Source of the DNA: Albugo candida | Lineage: Eukaryota; Oomycota; Peronosporomycetes; Albuginales | NCBI GenBank assembly: GCA_040437565.1 | Contig: JBDOQK010000012.1 | Location: 372,001-436,000 of the forward strand | DNA: 64,000 bases | Direction of reading: 5' to 3' | Shown: positions 1 to 9,470 of the stretch, one piece after another | How the letters are laid out: every line of letters begins with the position of its first letter | Numbering within the stretch: position 1 is the stretch's first letter | The notes under the pieces: generated by a model | Databases searched by the model: none | What the model saw: the letters and a program-made list of their open reading frames with translations, nothing else | Told to the model about the DNA's origin: nothing | Translations under genes and position numbers: made by a program

Positions 1-249
1 CCCGCCACCGCTTCCAATCCTGACTTCTGTTTCCCGGTCGTAGCTCAAACTCGTCGCGTAGACAGGTCCGACATAAAAAGCGCCATTTCCGTGAGGAGGC
101 AGCTCATGGGATGCATGCTGACCCATTTCGAAAGTGTCAACAAAGTAACCACAATTGATCAACCCTATCGCTTTATAATCCAGACTGATATTTGATTGAG
201 TGCCAGAACCTTTCGACTCTAAACACTTTCTTTTCTCGCTAAGAACGTG
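1..249 (-). CDS. 5' part of an unknown protein gene, cut by the window edge
   Basis: The minus strand has an open frame of about 83 codons from a stop near 250 down to the window edge. It reads like coding sequence (for example LDYKAIGLINCGYFVD and GNGAFYVGPVYATSLSYD) but the only ATG in it, near 128, lies well inside. So this is probably an internal exon or an early exon whose start lies in an upstream exon I could not place. The gene would continue to the left, outside the window. I recognise no family. Confidence is low because only one short open exon is visible. Confidence 0.3.
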
Positions 250-787
250 TCGCTATCTAGAAGCACGTTCAGTTCTTGTAAAGAGTATGGAGAGTGCCAG
301 CGACGACGCTGCTCTCTTATCGCCGGTATTCACTGTGACTGAATTATTGTAACTTTTTTGTTCGCAATGCTCTCTTGATGGATATTGCTCCGATTGATCG
401 AAAATACACAAGTAAAGCGCTCATTTTTTGAATATGTCGATATTTCAAGATAATGTACATTGGTCAATAATGCTTCCTACAATTTTCGCTGGCAGTCAAA
501 TAGATGATGAAATCCTTGCCATCACTGACGAATAAGAGACACACCGATTGTAGTTTTGACAAACCAACCTACAAGAGAAATCTGACTTGATGCGTATTGA
601 CCTTTTTTCGCAAAGGTAATTTTAGTCAGCAGAAATTTAGAAGATTGACGTTGTACCACCAGGCACTGGTACAATAGATTCACAAGATCGACAATAGCGG
701 GAAAATAGCATGTCCCATGACTTGTGATGACGATCTACTCAAACGTATTACTACGCTTTCTTTCCTCTATTACTCATACTTTACAAA
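250..787. other. Non-coding stretch, nothing recognised
   Basis: This sequence lies between two genes that both run on the minus strand, so it should hold the 3' end of the gene at 788 and the promoter or early exons of the gene at the left edge. I saw no convincing exon, repeat or RNA gene in it. A weak open stretch near 255-340 on the minus strand could be an upstream exon of the edge gene. Confidence 0.3.
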
Positions 788-2218
788 TTAAACTTCCAAG
801 ACTTGTTTTTTGTCTTCTGGTTTTCTCGGTGAGGATGTATCTTGTCCGTTTTTACTGCCATAAATACCTGGATACGTCGGGAACAACTCTTCAGTGTGAT
901 CAATAGCGTCAAAGTGCGGTATATCATCCTTTACGAGCACTAAGGTTTGGTCGTTTTCGAACGAATCCACTTCTGTAAGATGTACCGGACCTCCCAGAAG
1001 AAAACTCTCTTTTCCCTTATGCACATTTCGGTAAGTATGTGACATATGAAACGAGAGGTTTTTCGAGGGCACGCGAGTTGATAAATCGTCATTGGAAATC
1101 TTGATGGGTTGATGACTGTCACAAGACGCTGGAATCCGAAAAATTGCACCATTAACGTCGCCTACACTCCACCCCAATTTGGCTGCTGATTGATTTGGTA
1201 TTTTAGAAGCTGTCCTACTTGTACTTGGTGATGAAGGCTGCAGGAAAAAGCTGGCCAAATTTTTTTTTGCCATTCGGGTGCGACGATAATACATGAAACC
1301 AGCAATAAGAAGCACTACAAATGCGAGACATCCCATTACGATGCCCATAATGGTTCCAATCGATGTGCTTTTGTTGTTGTTACTCGAGTTTACGGTAGCA
1401 GTAGTATAAATCAACATGTCGTATCGTTCACGAGTGATATCTTTGGAGGGAATAATAACATGAGCTAGAACGATATGTTTTCCGGGCTCATCAAATGTTA
1501 TTGTTTGCCAAAAATCGGCGATTCCGTCTGTGAAATTTGACGTTTCCTGGGTCGATACCTTTTTTCTCATTCCGGTTTGAAAAATATCGCACTTTGTATC
1601 AGCCATGCAAATGTGTATATTAGCATGCGCTATTTGCGCTGGCCGACCAGTGAATGGATCTGGCGACGTATATAATTTCTTCACATGAAATGCATTTTTC
1701 AAATTTAGTGTCACTTTGAAATGGTATAGCTCCGGCTTGTCGACGAAAATAATCCCTGATTCTACTTGGTCAATCTGTAGGGTCACAGGACACGCGCTGT
1801 CTAAGCCTGATTCATTAATATACGATGCGTCTGGATTTTCGACTTGTAGACCTTGGTTCAACCAGTAGCAATACGTTGTCTTCCCATCGAGCTGATAATC
1901 TAAAACAACAAAAGATGTAAAGCGTGATGATGGACTTATGCTTCGCGACGTACCGAATACAGATTTGGTAGTCGTGCTGAGGCGTAACAAGATCATGGCA
2001 TGTATCAAGCAAAGAATGCAGCGCCTCTGAATCGTACATAGCGAGAACTTCCTCATCATTATCTATTGCAAATTTTTGAGGACAGTTTCTACGAAAAACG
2101 ATTCGGGTGAATGAGGCCAATCCACGTAAGGCATAGAAGCCTCAGCCACATCAGATGGTTTACCCTCACACCATTTTTCAACTGCGGCGTTCACGAAATC
2201 ATAGCAATTTCGTGTCAT
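788..2218 (-). CDS. Single-pass membrane protein with cysteine-containing ectodomain, unknown function
   Basis: The last exon encodes a long ectodomain-like stretch with several cysteines and N-glycosylation-type sites (NES, NFT, NSS), one strong transmembrane helix (TIMGIVMGCLAFVVLLIAG), a basic stop-transfer patch (YYRRTRMAKK) and an acidic, Ser-rich cytoplasmic tail of about 150 residues. Upstream exons are supported by frame: one reads NCYDFVNAAVEKWCEG and SMPYVDWPHSPESFF, the next EVLAMYDSEALHSLLDTCHD, joined to YQLDGKTTYCYW by an intron with donor GTATTC near 1960. The true start and a signal peptide probably lie in an exon upstream of 2218. The topology fits a type I surface receptor or adhesion-like protein, but I recognise no family. 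No intact partner genes nearby hint at its role. Confidence 0.55.
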
Positions 2219-2757
2219 GTACGTGTTGAACTTACGTTTTACATACCCTAATCGATCTTATGGCACAGATCAGCTTCACGACATCAGATTATCTGCCTTT
2301 CTCGCAATGCAATTCTTCGCATTTGTCTATATATTTTGTATTAGAAACAGCTTACCAAACGCGTCTGGTAGTCTAACGGTATAAAAATGGACAGATGAAT
2401 TGATTGGGTTGAAAAAGGAGTGTGAGCTTTTTGTCATCTGTATGTACTTTAGGGTTCATTGCAAGCAGCTGTCCTCGGGGTTATATGCTCGCTGTATAAT
2501 CTGAAAGCATGCACGTCTTCTCTAAATGATCTTTACTCTGTCTTGCACGTATATCATAGTCACTTCCATAGGTTAGAAACGTAAATCACAGTCCGTTACA
2601 TAAATATTCAAACTATGCGTGCGGTGTCTCTTGATAAGGCTTTCACCGCAAGCGGAATAGTAGCCGTAGGAAAGAGCTTCGACGCCCGAAATATTAAAAG
2701 GGACATGTACGATGTAACTGTTAGCCATAGCTACTTCCGAGTTATTTAACGCCTAAA
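2219..2757. other. Intergenic region between divergent genes
   Basis: This region separates the minus-strand membrane protein from the plus-strand tRNA synthetase and should carry both promoters. It may also hold the signal-peptide exon of the membrane protein: a GTAAGC donor-like site occurs on the minus strand near 2353. I see no other feature. Confidence 0.3.
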
Positions 2758-5355
2758 ATGGATGGCTGCATGCGGCTGGGTATTATGCAGCTGTCGCGTT
2801 ATGCAATAAGGCGAAGGTCATCCCGCATTATTCGATCAAACTTGGACCTACATTTCTCGTCGCGATGTTTTTCCAGCATCGCTACGTCAATCCAACAACA
2901 TCGTGAAGCTATGTGGGAACTCGAATGCAAGCGCCAGCAAAAAGAGCGAAAAAATATCTCAGAGGCTATCAGCATCGAAGTACATACTAAACACGGTGTT
3001 CAAAGCGTCTGTGCGGTCGCCAATACCACCACACCACTTGACATTCTGAAGCAAAGTGATGAACGGCAACTTTTGATATGCGAGGACCCGGTTCTTGGGG
3101 CCCAGTATACATACAACAATAACGATGGAACGCTTCATAATACACTACATGATCTGAATCAGCCTTTGTCACATTCAGGCAAGTTGAATTTCTTGAAGTA
3201 TGTCCTGGTTCTTAGGCCATCCACATAATTTGACAGCTTCTCTCCAGTTTTGATAGTGCACAAGGAAAACAAATATTCTGGCATTCATCAGCTCATGTAA
3301 TGGGACAGGTATGATACAGAATTAGGCAGCGATGGACACCCATTGAACAACTATGTAGGCTTTGGAGTCTCGGTACCACGACCAAATTCGATTGTGTGAC
3401 GGTCCGGCCTTGATTGATGGAGGCTTCTTTTACGAAACTTTTTTCGACAATCAATATACAATATCCGAGTCAGATTTCAAAGAGCTGGAAGCCATATGCA
3501 AGCGAATTGTGAAGGAAAGACAACCTTTTGAACGAATGGAAGTGACTCGAGACTTTGCAAGAGAACTTTTTTCTTATTCAGACTTCAAATTGCAGGTGAG
3601 ACGGCTGGCCAAGTAGGACGTAGCACATGGAGACCAATATTTTATATGTAGATGCTACAGAACATCCCTTCCAACGAAGTAATATCGCTGTATCGTTGCG
3701 GTCGCTTAATCGATCTTTGTCGAGGTCCACACGTTCCCCACACAGGTAAACGAATTTCCACCAACAGTGGACTCAGTAGGCGAGCTGCAGAAATTGCGAA
3801 CAACCGTTCCTGTTGATTTTCTTGCAAGCCTTCTCACAGTCCGATAGAAATTGTCAATTACTGAACAACCCGTCAAATCTCACAAGGATTGATCATCTGG
3901 GCTACACTTTGACAAACATATTTTGAAAGCTTTGACGTCTACTAAGCCGACCATCTTTCTGTAGGTTTATTGAAGGCATTTCGGATTACTCGATGCGGGG
4001 CCTCACATTGGAAAAATCAAGCTCTCTTACAACGAATTTACGGGGTATCATTCCCAACAAAAGCTGAAATGAAATCCTGGCAACATTTTCAGGTCGAAGC
4101 TGCAAAACGAGATCACAGAATTATTGGTAAACAGCAACAACTTTTCTTTTTCCACCCTTATAGCCCAGGGTCGGCCTTTTTCCTTCCACATGGAGCACGA
4201 ATTTTCAGTAAACTCACAACACTTGTGCGTGAAGAGTACAAACTGTGCGGCTACGAAGAAGTGATAACGCCTCTTATTTTCAAAAAAGAGCTATGGAAGA
4301 CGTCAGGACACTGGGACAATTATAAAGAAAACATGTTTATGATAGCTCATGACCATGCTGTTGATCAGCATCCCGACGCTGCCTCCCTACCCAATAACAT
4401 GGTATCGAGCGAGCAGCTGGGATTGAAACCAATGAACTGTCCTGGACACTGCCTGATTTTCCGAGAAGGCTCCCGATACTCATATCGAGATCTTCCGGTG
4501 CGCTTTGCTGATTTTTCATCCTTACATCGTAATGAAGCAACTGGGGCTTTAACCGGCTTGACTCGGGTTAGACGATTTCATCAAGATGATGCGCACATTT
4601 TCTGTCGAGATGACCAAGTACAGCAGGAAATTGCAGACTGTCTGGCGTTCATCAAGCGGACATACGGTATTTTTGGTTTCAAATTTGAATTGTGCTTATC
4701 AACACGACCAGAAAAGTATTTGGGTGACCTAAGCTTGTGGGAAACAGCAGAGCGACAATTAGAGCAAGCGTTGAACGATTTCAAGCAGCCTTGGACAATC
4801 AAGGAAGGCGACGGTGCATTCTACGGGCCGAAAATCGATCTCATCGTCACTGATGCATTAAAGCGGCAACACCAATGCGGAACTATCCAATTAGATTTCC
4901 AGCTGCCTCGCAAATTCGATCTTGTGTATGATGGAGCTAATGGCCAGACGCACTCTCCAATTATAGTACATCGAGCCGTTCTAGGCTCCATTGAACGCAT
5001 GATGGCAATTCTGATCGAGCATACAGGAGGAAAGTGGCCGCTTTGGATAAATCCACGTCAAGTAGCTATCATCCCGGTTGCAGCGCCATTCGAAAACTAT
5101 GCCAATTCAGTTGCGACTCGACTGCGGAAGGAGTCGATGTTGGAATATGTGGATGTACTTGAATGCAGCAAAACCTTATCAAAAAGAGTACGAGAAGCAC
5201 AATTGGCCCAATATAGTTTTATACTGATTGTCGGGGATAAAGAACAGCAACATGAGGAAATCAATGTCCGCACTCGTGATAATGAACTTTGTGGTGCACA
5301 AAGCATTTTTACTTTCATACAAAACATAAATGCCCTTATTCACCAGAAAAAATAG
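2758..5355 (+). CDS. TARS: Threonyl-tRNA synthetase, probably mitochondrial or dual targeted
   Basis: Class II synthetase that charges tRNA-Thr. Five exons are read as 2758-3197, 3248-3308, 3359-3595, 3652-3745 and 3965-5355. The N-terminus is rich in Arg and Ser ([19 protein letters not shown]), like a mitochondrial presequence. A TGS domain follows ([14 protein letters not shown]), then the editing-domain signature [11 protein letters not shown] and [10 protein letters not shown]. The last exon holds the catalytic core: [19 protein letters not shown] with a zinc-binding Cys, motif 2 around [26 protein letters not shown], motif 3 [13 protein letters not shown], and the anticodon-binding domain at the end. 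A second in-frame ATG (MWELECKRQ) just after the presequence could give a cytosolic form from the same gene; that is an inference. Convincing assignment. Confidence 0.95.
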
Positions 5356-5382
5356 ACTATATTTGTAAAACCGTGTTAGTAT

Positions 5383-5558
5383 TCCGCTTCTCGCGTAATA
5401 AAGTTATCTCAAGTGCTGTCNNNNNNNNNNNNNNNNNNNNNNNNNNNNNNNNNNNNNNNNNNNNNNNNNNNNNNNNNNNNNNNNNNNNNNNNNNNNNNNN
5501 NNNNNNNNNNNNNNNNNNNNTCCGCTTCTCGCGTAATAAAGTTATCTCAAGTGCTGTC
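5383..5558. repeat. 38-bp direct repeat flanking a 100-N gap (assembly overlap)
   Basis: Bases 5383-5420 and 5521-5558 are identical and lie either side of 100 Ns (5421-5520). This is what unmerged overlapping contig ends look like. The repeat sits between the synthetase stop codon and the next gene, so no coding sequence is affected. Confidence 0.9.
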
Positions 5559-5578
5559 ACATTGTTATCGCTGTCATC

Positions 5579-7512
5579 ATGTCGGTGATTGACACGCTAC
5601 CAGCTTGGGGACGATTAAAGCTTATATCAGGGACTTCTATAGGAGATCAAGATGACAAATATCTCACGGAATCGGAGCATAGAATTGGAAGACTACCAAG
5701 CCGTGCTGATATCGTCCTATCACATGTTTTCATCAGTGGATTGGTGTGAAAAAGCTCAAAGCTTGCTTATAATGATACATGATGCTGATATTTGGTGCTG
5801 TAGCATTGTGTTATCACATTAGAAGAGAATGAAGGACAGCCCGCTCTTTTTCGAATACGTGACTTCAGGTGATGAAGGATGCATCTGCAGTTGGATTAGT
5901 GTCGCTGAATGTTGCCTCCAATACAGCCGAAATGGCGTTTGTGTCAATGAAGAATTTCTTGGTGCAAACGTGGAGAAAATCATTCATGAAAATGATATTA
6001 TTCATTTATCTCGACCAGGCAAAGGTGAGCTTTTGAGGTGCTTATGTGTATTATTCAGCTGCTTACATGAAGCTAATCGGAAGGATATCCGCCCACTATC
6101 TACAGATTTGAGATATTGTAAGTGCACTCTTTTGATTTATTCGGACTTAAGAAATTTGTTGTAGTCCACATGCTTTCGGTCCTGAGCTCGCTTCTGCAAG
6201 AAGATCAACCTTTTTGGCAAAACAGAATACTATGAAAAATGGGTCGAGAAAAAGAAGAGGAGGAGACCCCATCAATAGTATGGCGGTGTCTTCTGTCGAG
6301 AGTGGCCAATTCACAGAATGTCTTCCTGGTACATCACCGAAAAGGATACGTGGAAGCAACAGCAAAAATGCCCCTGACCACGAATGGGCTGTTGCAAAAC
6401 AAGTAGAATCGCTCACAGCAGAATGCGAACGTTTACGTGGAGCTTTAGAGGAAGAGGTGGCAAAAGCTGACACACTCAAGTTTAGAGAAAAGGAGCGAGA
6501 AAGGCAACTTATTGAGAAGGAAAGATGTTTGGAAGAAGCACGCAACGAATGTATTCGGCTAATCGATACAACTGCAGATATGAAAGGCAAGTTACTAAAT
6601 GCTGAGCAGAATCATGCACACCTTAAAGAGGCCATCAGCGAAGCCACAGAGCAAAATCATATGATGTTAGAAGAATTCCATGCAAGCAAGTTGAAAGCTT
6701 ATATAATGAGCCAGCAGGTAAAGCCTAGAAGATTGCAGAACAGCATTTAACTGTGATCGATGCAGGGACGAGCACGGGACCAGCACACCATACACAGCAA
6801 TCGTCCCAATCTGAAACAAGTCGCCAAACAGGTGCAAGTAGCTTGCAAATCCGTTGAATTCGCTATGAGAACACTGAAGAAGATACAAGATGAAATGAAT
6901 TTATCTGATTCCACAAGCATTCAACAAGATATAGACAGCTCGGACTCGAGCAAATATTTACCAAGCCATTTTTCTGAGCCTTCTATAAGCACAAATTACG
7001 GAAACAGTACCGATACAATACAAGGAGAAGATGAAGATAGCCTTACACAAAACCCCGAGGCAGAAGCGACACGAAAAAATGCTCATAGTGAGTCCAATTC
7101 TTCCAATAAATCGAGCCAAGATAAGCAGAAATCAAACTCGAATCAAGATACCGAAGCGGTCACATGTCTAGCCACCGAAAGTCTTGCATGTCAAAAATCG
7201 GCTGAGACTACTTCTGATGATCACATTTCGAAGTTAGAAGCAAGTGCGGATGCTAAAGAATCCTCATCCGAGCCACTGGAATCACACTCTATCAGCCTGT
7301 ACACGACGTGTCGCTGTGAACATTCTGAGATGATTGTCAACCAAGCTGAAGAGGAAGTCGATTTTCAACGTGACGTCAACGAACAGATCAGCGATATTCG
7401 TTGGCTCAAGCTGGATGTTGAAGTCGGATTGTTGAGCCCGCACGCCGATAATGATGGTCATGAGATTCTTGGAAATGATACACAGTTATCAAATGGTGTG
7501 CCCGAACATTAA
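5579..7512 (+). CDS. FHA-domain protein with coiled coil and Ser-rich tail
   Basis: FHA domains bind phosphothreonine peptides, usually in DNA-damage or transcription complexes. Exon 1 from ATG 5579 gives WGRLKLISG, then HRIGRLPSRADIVLSHVFISG; the next exon (about 5804-5868) gives HCVITLEENEG; a third (5927 onward) gives DFSRNGVCVN and ENDIIHLSRPGK. Together these are the canonical FHA landmarks GR, SxxH and NG. After a further intron (donor probably AG|GTGCTT near 6037, acceptor near 6164) the chain continues with a basic patch, a predicted coiled coil of about 110 residues (6400-6720), a short intron (6718-6766) and a tail very rich in Ser, Glu and Asp to the stop. I cannot name an orthologue. 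A nuclear scaffold or checkpoint role is plausible from the domain alone. Confidence 0.8.
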
Positions 7513-7559
7513 TTAGAAAAATATAGTGTTTTGAACACCACGTATAAGGTTCAGCATAA

Positions 7560-8570
7560 ATGACTNNNNNNNNNNNNNNNNNNNNNNNNNNNNNNNNNNN
7601 NNNNNNNNNNNNNNNNNNNNNNNNNNNNNNNNNNNNNNNNNNNNNNNNNNNNNNNNNNNNNNNNNGGCAGGGAAATCAAGGCGGATGGGAGTCAGGAGGT
7701 TTACATAGTTGATACATGCATCATAAACCTTGATAGTATCTTATGAGCTATAGGTCAAATCAGTCAGCAATTTTCAGCGCGCGATCTCCCAGGACATACA
7801 AAGCTCAAACTGAGGTATACACTCGCTGCATACTACCTGCTGGTTATGCGTCTAGTATAACCGGATATGTTTCAATCAGGCAAATAGGTCAAGGAACTAC
7901 GAATGAAGTGAATCTGCTCAATCTTCGCGAGGAGCTATACCGAAAAGAGGAGAAGTACGAAAACGAAAAAACACCAACGTCCTTTGATGCAAAAAGTACG
8001 TATAGCGGAAAGAGTAGAGTGATATTTCTGTTCAGTTTGGGATTTTTTTTGTAGACAAATTCAAACGCCTAGAAGTCAATCGTAAATTGTTGCTGCTTGG
8101 CGATACGGAGTCAAATGCCAAAGAAGAAGAGTTGTGTCGAATTGCTAGCAAGTATGATGATGCAGACGATAATAACTCGGATGATACCAGCGATTCAGAT
8201 AGTGAAAGGTATGCCAAACTATATTCTTAGTTGTATTTTGTCCTCATCGGGATGACTTAGTGACGAGGACGAAGAAGCTGAATTGATGAGGGAATTGGAG
8301 AAAATAAAAAAAGAAAGAGAAGAGGAAAGAATTCGTAAAGAAGAGGAAGAACGAAAAATTGCTGCTGAAAAAGCCAAAGTAGAAGTTATACAAGGAAATC
8401 CTCTGACGCAGCAGCATGAAGGAGTAAATGCGAGAATGAAGCGACGCTGGAATGACGATGTAGTGTTCAAAAATCAGTCGCGCAATGAACCAGAACTGAA
8501 GAAACGATTCATCAATGATACAATCCGGAACGATTTTCATCGCCGCTTTTTGCACAAATATATCCAGTAA
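7560..8570 (+). CDS. CWC15: Pre-mRNA-splicing factor CWC15 (contains a gap)
   Basis: Small component of the Prp19-associated/activated spliceosome. The start ATG-ACT at 7560 directly precedes a 100-N gap (7566-7665), so about 30 N-terminal residues are missing; the family begins with MT. After the gap the exons are about 7666-7698, 7754-7814, 7880-7996, 8055-8208 and 8261-8570. They give SARDLPGHTKLKLR across the 7814/7880 junction, then an acidic Asp/Ser stretch, then the hallmark C-terminus: LEKIKKEREEER, MKRRWNDDVVFKNQ and KKRFINDTIRNDFHRRFLHKYI. These match the conserved CWC15/Cwf15 family over its whole length. The stop is only about 30 bp from the convergent MORN gene. Confidence 0.95.
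7566..7665. other. Assembly gap (100 N) inside CWC15
   Basis: A run of exactly 100 N hides the end of CWC15 exon 1 and perhaps an intron. Unlike many other gaps in this window, the sequences on the two sides do not overlap, so real bases are missing here. Confidence 0.9.
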
Positions 8571-8601
8571 TATTACCTATTCATGCTGCGTTCTTAGCAA
8601 C

Positions 8602-9361
8602 TCAAGGATGTCTAGGAATTGTACCATTAATGCATTTATGATGTACAATCACATCCCCCGAAGCATCAGCCTCAGAAACTTTCACATATTCCGCTTCTAT
8701 CTGCAATCCGCTACGGGATTTTAAGACGCATGGCCCAATTGGTTTACCATTTTCAAATCGTCCGATATACTCTCCTCCATTTTTGAATTTCCACCGACCA
8801 TCAATCAAAGCATTCATAACCCATTTGCCAGTCAACATACTTCGATCTGCTGCGTACTCGTACGTGCCTTGACCTTCTCGAATTCCCTGTTCGAACTCGC
8901 CACTATATATATCGCCATTTGCGTACATAAATGCTCCTTCCCCATGCATCTTATCGTCCTTCCATTCTCCATGATAGATATCTCCATTCGGAAAAATCAT
9001 TTTCCCGATACCTTGCTTCACCCCGTCCAAATAATTTCCATCGTAGGACGCAAATTCTTTTCCTGCACGATAATAGACAGCATCAAAACGAATCTGGGAA
9101 AGTGAAATTATCAAACCTCTGTTATCCTCGTCGGAGGATGGATTTTGCCAGATATATTTTCCATTTCCTTGTTTGAGCAAATTCGAGTCAACGGATCCTA
9201 CAAATGTATCGCCATTTGCGTACACAATCTGGACATCTCCCGCCCTTTTCAAATATTTCTCCTCTTCTTGTTCGCCGTCTTTGTATTGTACCTTGTATTC
9301 CTATACAAATCTCCTCAGCATACGATACAAACAAATGAAAAGCTTCCATCACTTGTTCCAT
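8602..9361 (-). CDS. MORN-repeat protein
   Basis: The protein carries about five or six MORN repeats, for example YDGNYLDGVKQGIGKMIFPN, GDIYHGEWKDDKMHGEGAF, GDIYSGEFEQGIREGQGTYEY and GGEYIGRFENGKPIG. MORN repeats form beta-hairpin rows that dock membranes or flagellar and cytoskeletal partners. The frame is open upstream through EYKVQYKDGEQEEEKYLKRAG to about 9300, where a splice acceptor (GTATAG) may join a short first exon beginning at ATG 9361 (MEQVMEAFHLF). That intron would be only 28 bp, so the start is uncertain. The short intergenic space to CWC22 suggests a shared divergent promoter. A radial-spoke-like role in zoospore flagella is possible but only a guess. Confidence 0.75.
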
Positions 9362-9470
9362 GACGCTTCAAGATCGAATTACCTTCATGCAACCTCAACA
9401 ATCTGTCGCCCCAATTTGCGACCAATCACTGATATCGCATCCAAAATTCTCCCTCTAAAAAAAGCGTCGA

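Noticed and set aside
419-432. Sequence resembling an oomycete initiator (GCTCATTTTTTG) on the plus strand
   Set aside because: No plus-strand gene follows within reach; both flanking genes are on the minus strand.
2355-2400. Possible tRNA near GTCTGGTAGTCTAACGGTAT
   Set aside because: The string resembles a D-arm region but no anticodon stem or T-arm follows.
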